The notes under the pieces were generated by a model. The model ran no database searches and was not told the DNA's origin. It saw nothing but the letters and a program-made list of their open reading frames with translations. A stretch of DNA of 64,000 nucleotides from Symmachiella macrocystis (GTDB lineage: Bacteria > Planctomycetota > Planctomycetia > Planctomycetales > Planctomycetaceae): the NCBI RefSeq assembly GCF_007860075.1, contig NZ_SJPP01000001.1, positions 310,001-374,000 on the forward strand, written 5' to 3'. Both the position numbers and the translations under genes were made by a program. Position 1 is the stretch's first letter; each line of letters begins with the position of its first letter. This document shows positions 38,039 through 47,181 of the stretch, piece after piece.

Positions 38039-38785
38039 GAAGTGGTCAAAAAGACAGCCCTGGACCGGCCGGGTAGCCCGTGGCAGTGCCTTTCAAATCA
38101 AACCCGTAGCGAACGCAGACTTTATCGATGTGTGAAGACTCGTCGATAATGACAATCATGCCATTTCCGCGAGCCACGCGTTCCTGTGGCCGTTCAGGAT
38201 AACAACTTCCCCGTCATTCGTCAGCTAAGTGCAGCCTGCGATTGAACGGTGCCGATAGTGATTACGTGTCATGTGAGTGAAAACGAGGCTAGCACACGAG
38301 TCCCCCCCACGCGCCAGCGAAGTGTTGAGACTCGCAGACAAAGTGTTTCCCGCTATTTTGCACGAGTTGGCACAAAATATCCAAGCATTATTATGGTTTT
38401 CCCGCGACTTCGCTACAAATTCAGCCACAAAACAGGGGCGTGGGGCCTGTTGGAATTGTGAAGGAAAGGCGAAGTTGGTCCGGTCGTGTTGGTTATGGCG
38501 GCCACACGGGATGGCGGAGACAGGTACAGGGACGTTTGGGGGAATCCGGTAAGATATGCTTTTCTGATTGACATCCGTTTTTTTCGATCCGTATACTAAA
38601 GACTGAATCGCATGGCCGTAAATAAAAGTCTCTCGCATTACGGCGGAGCGTGCGAATGAAAGTCTCAACAGTGAAATCTGCCGTTCAATCAGCGTAGCTA
38701 TTGTTTTGAACTAAAAAACTGGCGCCCCCTTTTCGCGGGTGTGTGTCGGCGACAAAAGGTTATAGGCTCGGAAAGGTTCGTTTTG
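38039..38785. other. Divergent intergenic region upstream of the coiled-coil cluster
   Basis: About 750 bp between the minus-strand STAS gene and the plus-strand coiled-coil genes. It holds the best sigma-70-like promoter of the window (38568-38597, separate entry). A minus-strand open frame (38225-38668) lacks any domain and has unlikely composition. Confidence 0.45.
38568..38597 (+). promoter_or_regulatory. Sigma-70-like promoter for the coiled-coil cluster
   Basis: TTGACA at 38568-38573 and TATACT at 38592-38597 are separated by 18 bases and point towards the gene starting at 38786, with a leader of ~180 bases. The -35 is a full consensus match and the -10 has one mismatch. Confidence 0.5.
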
Positions 38786-39334
38786 ATGACAAAATTGGGG
38801 AAAAGCCTGGTCGTCTTTCTGGCGTTTGCCAGTGTGGCATTCATGGGCTTTGCCGCCGTGACGTCATTGGGCAGCACGAATTGGAAGACGTTTCTTACTG
38901 AAAAACGGGTCGACCGCGGCACGATGACCTATGCGGAGAAGGTCAAAGCCCAGGAAGACGAATTGCGTCAGTTGCGGGAAGAGTTCCAAGCCGCCGAAGC
39001 CGCCTTAAAAGATGCCAAAGCAACACGTGAGGCAGATACCGCCGCGATCATCGCACGCGAAGCCGCACTGGTCGCAGCGGTTGAAGAGTTGAATGGGCAA
39101 GTCATTGCGGCGACCAAAGAAGCCACGGTCACCGGCAACAAGGTGATCGACATTAAAAATCAAACGACCGACCGGCACGAAGAAGTGGTCCGCATGCAAA
39201 ATCAGTTGAAAGAACTTCGTTCACAAATTGAAATCGCCCGTGAGGAAGACCGACGACTTGCAGACCGAGTCATCCAAGCCAAAGAATTATTGAAATCCAC
39301 CCAACGGCGAAACGAGAGACTGAAAAACAATTAG
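38786..39334 (+). CDS. Membrane-anchored coiled-coil protein (TNWK family), copy 1
   Basis: 182 residues. A single N-terminal transmembrane helix (KSLVVFLAFASVAFMGFAAV) ends in STNWK; the remainder is nearly all charged coiled coil (e.g. QEDELRQLREEFQAAEAALKD and REEDRRLADRVIQAKEL). It shares the N-terminal pattern GKxLVV..(x)SV.FM.FA...TNWK with the next gene and is clearly its paralog, but lacks that gene's C-terminal beta domain. Probably an envelope structural or tethering protein. Start is ATG 38786; an upstream GTG would add 15 residues before the membrane helix. Confidence 0.75.
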   Translation: MTKLGKSLVVFLAFASVAFMGFAAVTSLGSTNWKTFLTEKRVDRGTMTYAEKVKAQEDELRQLREEFQAAEAALKDAKATREADTAAIIAREAALVAAVEELNGQVIAATKEATVTGNKVIDIKNQTTDRHEEVVRMQNQLKELRSQIEIAREEDRRLADRVIQAKELLKSTQRRNERLKNN

Positions 39335-39546
39335 CCGTACGGTGGCGTCCTGCGGGACGACAGTTCAGAAGAAACAGACTTTAAAAAACAGACTTTGCCG
39401 GACAGTGTCGGCAATCCCCAGGTGAAGAAAACGTTTAGTATAAGGGGGGCCTCGTCACGAGCTGACGATCCAAGGGGCCATCCCAATCTCTTCACCCGTT
39501 ATCTCATGCAATTTTAGTCAGCGCAACTTTCGAGGGAGCCACCTCC

Positions 39547-40389
39547 ATGTCGTTCGTTGGAAAACTGTTAGTCGTGTTGCAGGTCGTGTTGAGCGTCTGT
39601 TTCATGGCGTTCGCCGGTGCGGTCTTTGCGACGCATACGAACTGGAAACAGGAAAACGCAGCTACCCAAGCCAAATTGGAGTCTAAGACGAATCAAATGA
39701 CTGCGCTTCAGAACCGTTTTGAGCAGTTAGATGCTGAAACGGAAAAGCTGACGGCGGAATTAGAAAAAGAGCGAGACACGCTTGTCGCTGAAGTCCAAAA
39801 TTTGACGAATGAAAATAATCAATACAAATCCCGTCAAAACGACCATGAAAACCACGCCAATGTGGCCCAGGAGCAAACACGGATCGCACTGAAGCACGCC
39901 GAAAACCGGACCAACGAAGCGGTCACGCTGCGAAAAGAAAACAAGCAGATTACCGATTCACGCCATGAAGAACTGAAGGAACGGTTACGTCTGGAAGTCG
40001 AGCTCACGGCCGAGAAGGAGAAAACGACTCTGCTGAATGAAACGCTGAAAGGTCAATTGCGTGACATCGCTCAACTCAAATCGGCGTTACGCCGGGCCGG
40101 CCTGTCGGACACACCGGGACCGATTGCACAAGCTCCCCCGCAAGATGTTGATGGTCGTGTGCGACGCGTAAAGAAAAATCGTCGCGGCACTGTTGACCTA
40201 GTGGAAGTGAACATCGGCTCGGACGATGGCTTGATCAAGGGACACACTTTAACCGTCTATCGAGGCGGCAAATACCTCGGTGAACTAAGAATTGTAGAAA
40301 CATCGACTGATATGGCTGTCGCGGAAGTGCTGTCGACTGCCAAAATCGGACTGATTCAGGAGGGGGACAATGTCACCACGAAGCTCTAG
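39547..40389 (+). CDS. Membrane-anchored coiled-coil protein (TNWK family) with C-terminal beta domain, copy 2
   Basis: 280 residues. Transmembrane helix (KLLVVLQVVLSVCFMAFAGAV) and THTNWKQE as in copy 1, then ~140 residues of heptad-like coiled coil (EKLTAELEKERDTLVAEVQNL), a Pro-rich hinge (PGPIAQAPPQDVDGRV) and a ~75-residue beta-rich end (RGTVDLVEVNIGSDDGLIKGHTLTVYR ... EVLSTAKIGLIQEGDNVTTKL). That end resembles the small beta domains at the C termini of MreC- or FlgT-like envelope proteins in pattern only. Overlaps the next small ORF. Confidence 0.78.
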   Translation: MSFVGKLLVVLQVVLSVCFMAFAGAVFATHTNWKQENAATQAKLESKTNQMTALQNRFEQLDAETEKLTAELEKERDTLVAEVQNLTNENNQYKSRQNDHENHANVAQEQTRIALKHAENRTNEAVTLRKENKQITDSRHEELKERLRLEVELTAEKEKTTLLNETLKGQLRDIAQLKSALRRAGLSDTPGPIAQAPPQDVDGRVRRVKKNRRGTVDLVEVNIGSDDGLIKGHTLTVYRGGKYLGELRIVETSTDMAVAEVLSTAKIGLIQEGDNVTTKL

Positions 40390-40537
40390 CAGTCGCCGCA
40401 CGAAGAAAAAGCCCCAAGGCCCCCCGCCCGAGGCGGACATTTACGTCGCCTTGTTGTTCGTATCTGTCGCCGCATTAATCACCGGGATTGGATTCTTGTG
40501 GGTCGAATTGGATGCCTACGGATTCACATCGCCGTAA
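40370..40537 (+). CDS. 55-residue membrane protein overlapping the coiled-coil gene
   Basis: Short gene beginning inside the 3' end of the previous one (20-base overlap, +1 frame). ATG 40370 follows CAGGAGGGGGACA, the strongest ribosome site in this cluster. The product has a basic Ser/Arg/Lys start (SSSRRTKKKPQG), a Pro-rich stretch and one transmembrane helix (IYVALLFVSVAALITGIGFLW) ending ...GFTSP. A perfect intrinsic terminator follows 22 bases later, so the three genes form one transcription unit. Function unknown. Confidence 0.75.
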   Translation: MSPRSSSSRRTKKKPQGPPPEADIYVALLFVSVAALITGIGFLWVELDAYGFTSP

Positions 40538-40559
40538 CCGACTGACGTCGAGACACTTG

Positions 40560-40594
40560 AAGAACGCCGTTCCCCGCGAACGGCGTTCTTTTTT
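40560..40594 (+). terminator. Intrinsic terminator of the coiled-coil cluster
   Basis: AAGAACGCCGTT-ccccgcg-AACGGCGTTCTT is a perfect 12-bp stem followed by TTTT, 22 bases after the stop of the 55-residue ORF. Confidence 0.85.
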
Positions 40595-40733
40595 GCGCAA
40601 TGAGTGCTGCGCGATGACAGTTGCGCGACCACATTTGAGTCGCAACAGATTCCGTCAGTCACTTCCCACACCGTCGAGCAATGTGCATACTTGTTTGCGG
40701 AAGCTTTCAATTCGGGAAAGAGGGAAACGGAAC

Positions 40734-41510
40734 GTGAATCAACAACCACCGGTTATCGTCACCAACAACGAAGGCGTCGTGCGACTCGGCTTGAATCGCG
40801 CAGAAAAGAAAAACGCGATCACTGTCGAGATGTATGGATTACTCGCTGCAGGCATCGGACAAGCCGAAGCGGATCCGACAGTGCGGGCGATACTCATCCA
40901 CGGAGCCGCGGAATGTTTTACCGCCGGCAACGACCTTAAGGACTTTTTAGGCTCGCCCCCCGCGGAGGCGGACAGTCCGGTTGCGCAATTCCTGCAGGCG
41001 ATCAGTACCGCCACCAAACCGTTGGTCGCAGCTGTAACGGGACCGGCGATTGGTATTGGCACCACGATGTTGTTGCATTGCGATCTGGTGTTTGCCGGGT
41101 CGGGCGCGACGTTGCAATTGCCGTTCGTGAATCTGGGACTCTGTCCCGAAGCGGCTTCCAGTTATCTACTGCCGCAATTGATCGGTCATCAGCGGGCGGC
41201 GGAGTTGTTGTTGCTTGGCAAGCCGTTCTCGGCGGAAACGGCGTGTGCGTATGGCCTAGTGAACCGCGTGTTGCCCGACGGCGAAGTGCTCGACGCTGCC
41301 GTCGAATGCTGCCAAGAGTTGGCAGCGCTGCCGCCTTCGGCGCTGCGGGAGACGAAGCGACTGATGAAACAGTTCGCAACTCCGACGGTCGCAACAACAA
41401 TGCAGGCGGAAATGGGAGCGTTTGCTCAGCGGCTAAAATCACCCGAAGCCCGGGAAGCGATGACCGCATTTTTCGAACGTCGTCCGCCCGACTTTTCAAG
41501 TTTTGAATAA
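40734..41510 (+). CDS. Enoyl-CoA hydratase/isomerase family protein
   Basis: 258 residues from GTG 40734 (AGGGAAACGGAAC before it). Crotonase fold: FTAGNDLKDFL (oxyanion-hole region), VAAVTGPAIGIGTTMLLHCDLVFA and LGLCPEAASSYLLPQLIG, where Glu156-like position E is present. It may act in fatty-acid beta-oxidation; the substrate is not evident. The frame is open upstream (to 40488), but that stretch includes the terminator and is not coding. Confidence 0.88.
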   Translation: MNQQPPVIVTNNEGVVRLGLNRAEKKNAITVEMYGLLAAGIGQAEADPTVRAILIHGAAECFTAGNDLKDFLGSPPAEADSPVAQFLQAISTATKPLVAAVTGPAIGIGTTMLLHCDLVFAGSGATLQLPFVNLGLCPEAASSYLLPQLIGHQRAAELLLLGKPFSAETACAYGLVNRVLPDGEVLDAAVECCQELAALPPSALRETKRLMKQFATPTVATTMQAEMGAFAQRLKSPEAREAMTAFFERRPPDFSSFE

Positions 41511-41566
41511 CCCGCGCGTTTCGCTCGCCCCTCTTTGTCCATTCTCGTGTTTGATGTGAGCTGACC

Positions 41567-43189
41567 ATGGTCGTTTTTTTTCGCATGGCTGGATGTCTGA
41601 TCTTAGCGACCACATTCACGGCAAGCCTTGCCGCTGCCGAGCGACGACCGAATGTGTTGATTGCTGTTTCGGACGATCAGTCCTATCCGCACGCGTCGGC
41701 ATATGGATATCAGGCGATCCAGACCCCCAATTTCGACCGTGTCGCGCGGGAGGGGGTTTTGTTTCACAATGCGTTTTCCCCAGCGCCAGGCTGCAGTCCA
41801 ATGCGGGCGGCCTTTCTGACTGGCCGAAATATCTGGCAATTGGAGCATGCCGGGACGCACGCCAGTTCGTTTCCAGCGAAATACGTCGGCTTCCAGGACC
41901 AGTTGGAGGAGTCGGGCTATTTTGTCGGGTTCACCGGCAAGGGCTGGGGACCGGGCAATTGGGAGGCTGATGGGCGGACGAGAAATCCCGCGGGGCCGCA
42001 GTATTCTAAGCGGACTGCGAAGACCCCGCCCGGCATTCGTGCCACCGACTACGCAGCCAACTTTGCTGATTTTCTGGCTGAGCGTCCAAAAGATCAGCCG
42101 TTTAGTTTTTGGTATGGGGGCTCGGAGCCGCACCGGGTTTTTGAGAAGGGAATTGGCCGTCGCAATGGGCTGGATCCAGACAAGGTGGTCGTTCCGCCTT
42201 TTCTGCCCGACACGCCGGAAATCCGCGACGACTTGTTGGACTATTGCTACGAAATCCAATGGTTCGATCAGCACCTGGGACGCATGTTGGACCTGCTCGA
42301 AGAGGCGGGCGAATTGGAGAATACGTTGGTGATCGTCACCAGCGACAATGGGATGGCCTTCCCGGCTGCCAAAGCAAACGCCTATGAATACGGGATTCAC
42401 ATGCCATTGGCGATCGCTTGGCCGGCAAAAATCCCCGGCGACCGAGTTGTGAATGATCTGGTCAATTTGATCGACGTCACTGCCACGATCTACGCAGCAA
42501 CGGATGTCAAACCGCCGGAGAAATATCCGCTCTCGGGAAAGAGTTTGTTAGGGTTATTGGAATCCGATGCAAGCGGCGTCGTTGAGCCGCAGCGGAATGC
42601 GATCTTCTCGGGTCGCGAACGGCATTCGTCGTCGCGATACAATTCGCTGGGCTATCCGCAACGTTGCATCCGCACGGCTGATTATTTGTACATTCGCAAT
42701 TTTCGCCCCGAACGTTGGCCGGCCGGTGCGCCGCGAAAATTTGGACATGGACAGTACGCCAAAGGGGCCGCGGTGACGAACGACGATCTGGGTCCGGAAC
42801 ACGGCGGATACCACGACATCGACGCCTGCCCCGCTCTCGATTTTCTGATCGAGCACCGTGACGATCCCAAAATCTCGCGCTTCTTCCATCTAGCAGTCGA
42901 CAAACGGCCGGCAGAGGAACTATTCGACATTCGCACCGATCCCGGCTGTCTGAACAATCTGGCTGGGGATCCACGTTTTGCTGAAGTCCAACAACAGCTT
43001 TCGGCGCGGCTGATGGATTACCTCAAACAGACCGGCGACGCGCGGGTCACGGCAAGTGACGGCGGCGACATCTGGGAAACATATCGCCGCTACAGCAAGT
43101 TGCGTTGGTTCCCCAAACCGGATTGGGCGAAAGAGCATCCGGAACGCGTTCCACAACAAGATTGGGTGGAAGAACGCCGCCCGAAATAG
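41567..43189 (+). CDS. Secreted sulfatase (cysteine type)
   Basis: 540 residues. Signal peptide (MAGCLILATTFTASLAAA) then RPNVLIAVSDDQS with the metal-binding DD (36-37). The formylglycine site is C-S-P-M-R (C76-R80), followed by AAFLTGRN; TSDNGMAFP is the second metal motif. It belongs to the arylsulfatase/N-sulfoglucosamine sulfohydrolase-like group. Likely periplasmic, acting on sulfated sugars. Confidence 0.93.
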   Translation: MVVFFRMAGCLILATTFTASLAAAERRPNVLIAVSDDQSYPHASAYGYQAIQTPNFDRVAREGVLFHNAFSPAPGCSPMRAAFLTGRNIWQLEHAGTHASSFPAKYVGFQDQLEESGYFVGFTGKGWGPGNWEADGRTRNPAGPQYSKRTAKTPPGIRATDYAANFADFLAERPKDQPFSFWYGGSEPHRVFEKGIGRRNGLDPDKVVVPPFLPDTPEIRDDLLDYCYEIQWFDQHLGRMLDLLEEAGELENTLVIVTSDNGMAFPAAKANAYEYGIHMPLAIAWPAKIPGDRVVNDLVNLIDVTATIYAATDVKPPEKYPLSGKSLLGLLESDASGVVEPQRNAIFSGRERHSSSRYNSLGYPQRCIRTADYLYIRNFRPERWPAGAPRKFGHGQYAKGAAVTNDDLGPEHGGYHDIDACPALDFLIEHRDDPKISRFFHLAVDKRPAEELFDIRTDPGCLNNLAGDPRFAEVQQQLSARLMDYLKQTGDARVTASDGGDIWETYRRYSKLRWFPKPDWAKEHPERVPQQDWVEERRPK

Positions 43190-43227
43190 ATTATCACGCC
43201 GGGGCCGCTATCATCTGGGCAAGTTTT

Positions 43228-43262
43228 TTAGCCACGGATTAACACGGATTAACACGGATTTA
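43228..43262. repeat. Dispersed 'gccacggattaacacggat' repeat
   Basis: tttagccacggattaacacg followed by two more acggatta-type units. Reverse complement of the element at 13991-14024. It lies between the sulfatase stop and the convergent TIM-barrel gene. Confidence 0.65.
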
Positions 43263-43330
43263 AAAAAACTTGACCGTGTGGGGCCGCACAAAATGGGAAT
43301 TGAACCGAATCTCATGGGGACGCAACCGGC

Positions 43331-44122
43331 TTATTGGGGGGCGTCGATGTTGCGGAGGTATTTTAGGGCTCGTTCGGCGTCGCCTGCGCGGTCTTCACCT
43401 TGGGTGCGGGTGACGATCAGCCAGCCGCGATAGGCGATTTCATCGAGCGTGGCGACGAATTCCAGCCAATCGATCTCGCCGCGGCCTAACGCCACTTCCA
43501 ATCCGCTGCCTGAGGCGTCTTGCAGTCCATCGCGGGCTTGGACATGGAAGATCCATTGATGTAATTCGCGAAGCATGGGCAACGGGTCGTGGCCGGACAT
43601 CAGAAACCCGGCGGGATCGAAATCGAGACCCAAGGGGCCTTTGGTGATATCTCCCAACAGCCGCGCCAAATCGGCCGGATTATCGCCGCTGGGCGTGATT
43701 GCGGCGGCGACACCGACATGATTTCCATAACGGGCGATGCCGTTGAGCACCTCCCGCAGAATCAAATAGTCGGGCGATTCGGCATCGGTCGGGATGCGTC
43801 CGATACGGAGTGTGAGGATCTTGGCGCCAAGTTGATAGGCGAAGTCCATCGCCGCTTTGGTGGCCGCGATGCGGCGTTCCAGGTCGTTGGCATTGTAAAA
43901 CGCGCGGCGACTAGAAAAGCGGAGCGAGGGCAGTTCCAGATTCATTTCGGAGAGGAATTTCGAAAACTGCCGGCGGCCGGTGTGCGACAGATCGGACGGA
44001 CGCAATTCGGTCCGTACATCGAACTGCACTCCCTCAGCCCCCATTTCGGAGGCGGCGATCAAGGTTTCCCGGACGGGGAGATTCAAACAGGCGGCGGTCA
44101 CCGCTTTCTTTAAAGTTGGCAT
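43331..44122 (-). CDS. Sugar phosphate isomerase/epimerase-like TIM-barrel protein
   Basis: 263 residues of the AP-endonuclease-2-like xylose isomerase superfamily. Barrel strands show GAEGVQFDVRT, GAKILTLRIG, LGLDFDPAGFL, WIFHVQARDG and GEIDWLEFVATLDEIAYRGWLIVTRTQG. Metal ligands appear less obvious than in classical epimerases. No Tat or Sec signal, so cytoplasmic. Substrate not evident; neighbours suggest sugar catabolism. The next minus-strand gene starts upstream, 31 bp away, possibly one transcript. Confidence 0.78.
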   Translation of the reverse strand: MPTLKKAVTAACLNLPVRETLIAASEMGAEGVQFDVRTELRPSDLSHTGRRQFSKFLSEMNLELPSLRFSSRRAFYNANDLERRIAATKAAMDFAYQLGAKILTLRIGRIPTDAESPDYLILREVLNGIARYGNHVGVAAAITPSGDNPADLARLLGDITKGPLGLDFDPAGFLMSGHDPLPMLRELHQWIFHVQARDGLQDASGSGLEVALGRGEIDWLEFVATLDEIAYRGWLIVTRTQGEDRAGDAERALKYLRNIDAPQ

Positions 44123-44153
44123 GTGGTGTTTTTAATCTTCAAGCCGTGAAGAA

Positions 44154-45170
44154 TCAACTGGACGGCTCGTTGGCGGGTGGGAGGGCTGGCAAGTTCTTCG
44201 CCCAGGTTTGGTATTCCTCAAGGCAATCAGCGGGACTGACAAACCTTTTCCAGACCAGCCGCCCACGAAAGCCGTATTCGCGATTTTCTTCCACGCGGTG
44301 CACGACGTACTGAAAATCCCAAGCGGGGCGGGGATGTTGGGAGAGTTTGAATTTGAACAGGCTTAACCGCATCTCGTCGACCGGCGTGTGCGCCTTGTCG
44401 AACATGAGGATCAACGTCATGTCGCGTGCTGCCCGGCCGTAATAAAACGGTTTGGTGAACCGCGGTGCGTTGTAGCTCCAGCTATTGAGCCGAAATTTCA
44501 CGTCGTCGTCATACTTCAGCGGGGCAGCGTCGACGTGCCGATAGGTGCCTCCCGTGTTCCAATCGGCCGGACCGGCTGGTGCGTCGCCGGCGATCCAGGT
44601 TTCCTCGTCGCCGGGCTGCTTAATGCCGCGAAAATGCAGCGGAACGGCAGCAACGTCGTTCATGTAATTCGCAAAGAAAAACAACGCCCACTCCCGCTCA
44701 CCAAAAAGCTCCGCGTCTTGGAACCGGCAGCAAAATTCGAAGTCGATGTAATGTGGCGCGGTGACCTTATAGGTCAGGGTGCTACTCACCTTCCAAGGGC
44801 TGTCTTCGGCGCGGCGCACTAGTTGCACGGAATTCTGATCCAGCAGCCGGTGCAGTGTGAAGCGCCCATGCCGCGGCGTGAATTTGTTGTGGGGCGTTTG
44901 GTGTCCGGAAATGATGTGCTCAAAATTGAGCCCCGCCGAGGCGCCACGTCCATCGGGATCATAGGCATCGTACCCCAGTGCATCGCGCTGATTGAACAGC
45001 GACTGCACGCCGCTGAGGATCTTGGGCGAGGCGGAATTGTCGCGGAATTGGACGGTGAGGTTGCCGGATTGGATGTCGATGGTTTCTTCAGCCGGGCCGA
45101 GACGGTCGTCGGCAGAGGCCGCTGTGATTAGAAACGACACAATCAGCGAGCCGCAAAGTTTTTCCATCAT
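44154..45170 (-). CDS. Secreted protein of unknown function
   Basis: 338 residues. Signal peptide (LCGSLIVSFLITAASADD), mature start DRLGPAEETIDIQSG, then a beta-rich body with many aromatic residues (HYIDFEFCCRF, ALFFFANYMNDVAAVPLHF, WSYNAPRFTKPFYYG). It has the look of a beta-sandwich carbohydrate-binding or lyase-like protein, but no named family is recognised. The LGPAE start is shared with the sialidase gene at 46005. Confidence 0.6.
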   Translation of the reverse strand: MMEKLCGSLIVSFLITAASADDRLGPAEETIDIQSGNLTVQFRDNSASPKILSGVQSLFNQRDALGYDAYDPDGRGASAGLNFEHIISGHQTPHNKFTPRHGRFTLHRLLDQNSVQLVRRAEDSPWKVSSTLTYKVTAPHYIDFEFCCRFQDAELFGEREWALFFFANYMNDVAAVPLHFRGIKQPGDEETWIAGDAPAGPADWNTGGTYRHVDAAPLKYDDDVKFRLNSWSYNAPRFTKPFYYGRAARDMTLILMFDKAHTPVDEMRLSLFKFKLSQHPRPAWDFQYVVHRVEENREYGFRGRLVWKRFVSPADCLEEYQTWAKNLPALPPANEPSS

Positions 45171-45213
45171 CAGCCCTGCCTCATAATACGTTGTCGATGA
45201 ATTATGTACGTCA

Positions 45214-45846
45214 TCACGTCAAATCATTCTGTCTGTTCAGCCAGGACCGTGTGGCAGCGTCTTCGAGAAGTATTGCCGCTTTTTCATCATTCACCTTGAG
45301 CCACGCCTCATCAAATGGCCAAGGATGCCTCCGCTGAGGTTCTCCCAGCCAAGGCCATGCTTCAAGCTTAGGAGCGACATACCGTTGGTCAATTTCTCCA
45401 TTAGCTTGATATTTCGTGGTGAGATAATCGGCCCACAACTGAAAGTAGGATGCGAACGAGCCCGCTAACAAATGCGAGGGAGCTTCATTGACTTCATGAT
45501 CATAGAAAACGACAGCCCCCTCAGCGATGCCTCCCCCAATCACTAAGCAGTCGTAATCACCGCATCCGTCGCCCCGAACCGGCAGTAGCTGATACGCACC
45601 ATCCCTATGTGAAATCAGAGAGAGTAATTTCTGGGATTCTTCAAATTCGAAAATCAGCCCGACTACACTATCATGGAGTCCAACGGCGAGTCCGTTCGTT
45701 TGGGTGTAAAAATACTTTAATTCCTCCGCTGCCGTACTGCGTTGGAATTGTAAACCAATAATCTCGTCCTCCGTGATCGGCGTACGTAAACGCACATTGT
45801 CAAAATGTTTTGTCAACAGTTCGATTGTGCGATGAAACCACTGCAT
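45214..45846 (-). CDS. SMI1/KNR4 (SUKH) family protein
   Basis: 210 residues. N-terminal helices lead into the SUKH core (STAAEELKYFYTQTNGLAVG), followed by LLPVRGDGCGDYDCLVIGGG and AVVFYDHEVNEAPSHLLAGSFASYFQLWADYL, typical of the family. SUKH proteins are often immunity proteins against toxins, but no toxin gene is adjacent, so here it may be a stand-alone immunity-like or regulatory protein. Cytoplasmic. Confidence 0.75.
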   Translation of the reverse strand: MQWFHRTIELLTKHFDNVRLRTPITEDEIIGLQFQRSTAAEELKYFYTQTNGLAVGLHDSVVGLIFEFEESQKLLSLISHRDGAYQLLPVRGDGCGDYDCLVIGGGIAEGAVVFYDHEVNEAPSHLLAGSFASYFQLWADYLTTKYQANGEIDQRYVAPKLEAWPWLGEPQRRHPWPFDEAWLKVNDEKAAILLEDAATRSWLNRQNDLT

Positions 45847-45873
45847 GACAAAGAGTCCCCAAATTCAAATGGC

Positions 45874-45981
45874 TCACATCCTTGCTTCATCGGCATTGAT
45901 AGCGACCATTTCCTCTGCCAAACGGAGTGGTTCATCAGCCGCTGTTGCAATCACTAGCAGCGGGAGTTGTGTGAAATACAT
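45874..45981 (-). pseudogene. Possible relic of a secreted-protein N terminus (35 codons)
   Basis: A short open frame encodes MYFTQLPLLVIATAADEP followed by LRLAEEMVAI, which looks like a signal-peptide end plus the ADEPL..AEE start seen in the neighbouring sialidase ([10 protein letters not shown]) and secreted protein (ADDRLGPAEE). It stops after 35 codons. It could be a decayed copy or chance; it lies in a 158-bp gap. Confidence 0.3.
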
Positions 45982-46004
45982 AGATGCCCTGCGTTACAGT
46001 GCCG

Positions 46005-47108
46005 CTAATCCGCAGCCGGTAGCTTGGCACCGACATACACCGCGCGGTGACGGTTGTCGTCAAATGCGAAATGCAAATACTCTTTGTCGGGGCTGACGAA
46101 TCCATCGGGATAATTTAAGCGGCCGGGAGAGTCGACCAGGACACGGCGATACGGCCAAGTTTTCATACCGTCGTCGCTGATCCACAATGACAGGGGATTG
46201 CGCTGCTTGGGATTGGGATTGTGCAAGATCGCCACACGGTTGCCGCCGAGAGGATACAAGGTGGCTTTGGAACCGGGATTGGGGATGTCGGTCTTTGTGG
46301 CGAAATCGGGCCAGGTCTTGCCCCCGTCGTGCGAGTCGGTGCGATACAAGACGCCCCCCAATTTGTCGGCGCGAATCAGCATCGAAATCGTACCGTCGGC
46401 CAACTCGACGATGTTGTTTTCGGCCCAGCCTCGGTATTTGTCATTGTCGGTCAGCCTAATCCATCCGTGGACGGACCAAGTTTTGCCATCGTCCTCGCTG
46501 ATCATCACGCCGTTGCGCGGATTGTGCGGGAATCGTTCTCCGACATAAAACTGAAACGGCAGCATGATGCGTCCGTCGCGGGTCACAATGTGATTCCGTA
46601 TGAAACTAGCTTTATGCAACGGATCGGGCACGGGGGTCATTGCCGACCAAGTGCGACAAGAGTCGTTGCTGTGTGCCTGCCATGTCCGCGCCTCACCGAA
46701 ACGGCCGTCATGCGTTGTAAAAAACAGGGTGCAGCGTTCGCCGTGCACCATCAATTCAGTGGGGACCAAAGCGCGGTTGGGATCATTTTTCTTGACACCA
46801 AAATCAATCGGCTGCATCTCCGACCAAGTTCGCCCCTGGTCCAGACTCCGGGTGAGAAAGATCCGGTTTCGCGGCGACGGTTCCTTGTCTCCTCCACCGA
46901 GCATCACCATGACCCACGACCCGTCCGGCATCGCGCGGAGCGTGGTGTCGCAGACAAGTTTGTCGGGAGACTGGCCCTCGAAGATGGTGTGGATGACGTC
47001 ACCCGCATCCTTCCCCTGCGCGTCTTCCGCAGGACCGAGCGGTTCATCGGCACCAACGAACGTGGAAAGCGAGAGTAGCGTCAACACGGTGTATAGAAAC
47101 CGCTTCAT
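46005..47108 (-). CDS. Secreted exo-sialidase-like (BNR repeat) protein
   Basis: 367 residues from ATG 47108 (GGAG 8 bases upstream). Signal peptide ([21 protein letters not shown]) then a six-bladed propeller with Asp boxes: [32 protein letters not shown] and SDDGMKTW. Family members cleave sialic acids or bind related glycans; catalytic Arg/Asp/Tyr could not be confirmed by eye. It follows the Tat TIM-barrel gene by 73 bp and may be co-transcribed, fitting a host-glycan degradation role. Confidence 0.85.
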   Translation of the reverse strand: MKRFLYTVLTLLSLSTFVGADEPLGPAEDAQGKDAGDVIHTIFEGQSPDKLVCDTTLRAMPDGSWVMVMLGGGDKEPSPRNRIFLTRSLDQGRTWSEMQPIDFGVKKNDPNRALVPTELMVHGERCTLFFTTHDGRFGEARTWQAHSNDSCRTWSAMTPVPDPLHKASFIRNHIVTRDGRIMLPFQFYVGERFPHNPRNGVMISEDDGKTWSVHGWIRLTDNDKYRGWAENNIVELADGTISMLIRADKLGGVLYRTDSHDGGKTWPDFATKTDIPNPGSKATLYPLGGNRVAILHNPNPKQRNPLSLWISDDGMKTWPYRRVLVDSPGRLNYPDGFVSPDKEYLHFAFDDNRHRAVYVGAKLPAAD

Positions 47109-47181
47109 GAGTTTGCTCCATTGCATTGCCAAGCGGTAGTCGATTGCGACGGCAGAGCCGTCGGTTTGGGACTTGGACGCT

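Noticed and set aside
38225-38668. 147-codon minus-strand frame upstream of the coiled-coil cluster
   Set aside because: Covers the promoter region and shows no protein features.
40488-40733. Upstream extension of the enoyl-CoA hydratase gene
   Set aside because: It crosses an intrinsic terminator and the preceding small gene.
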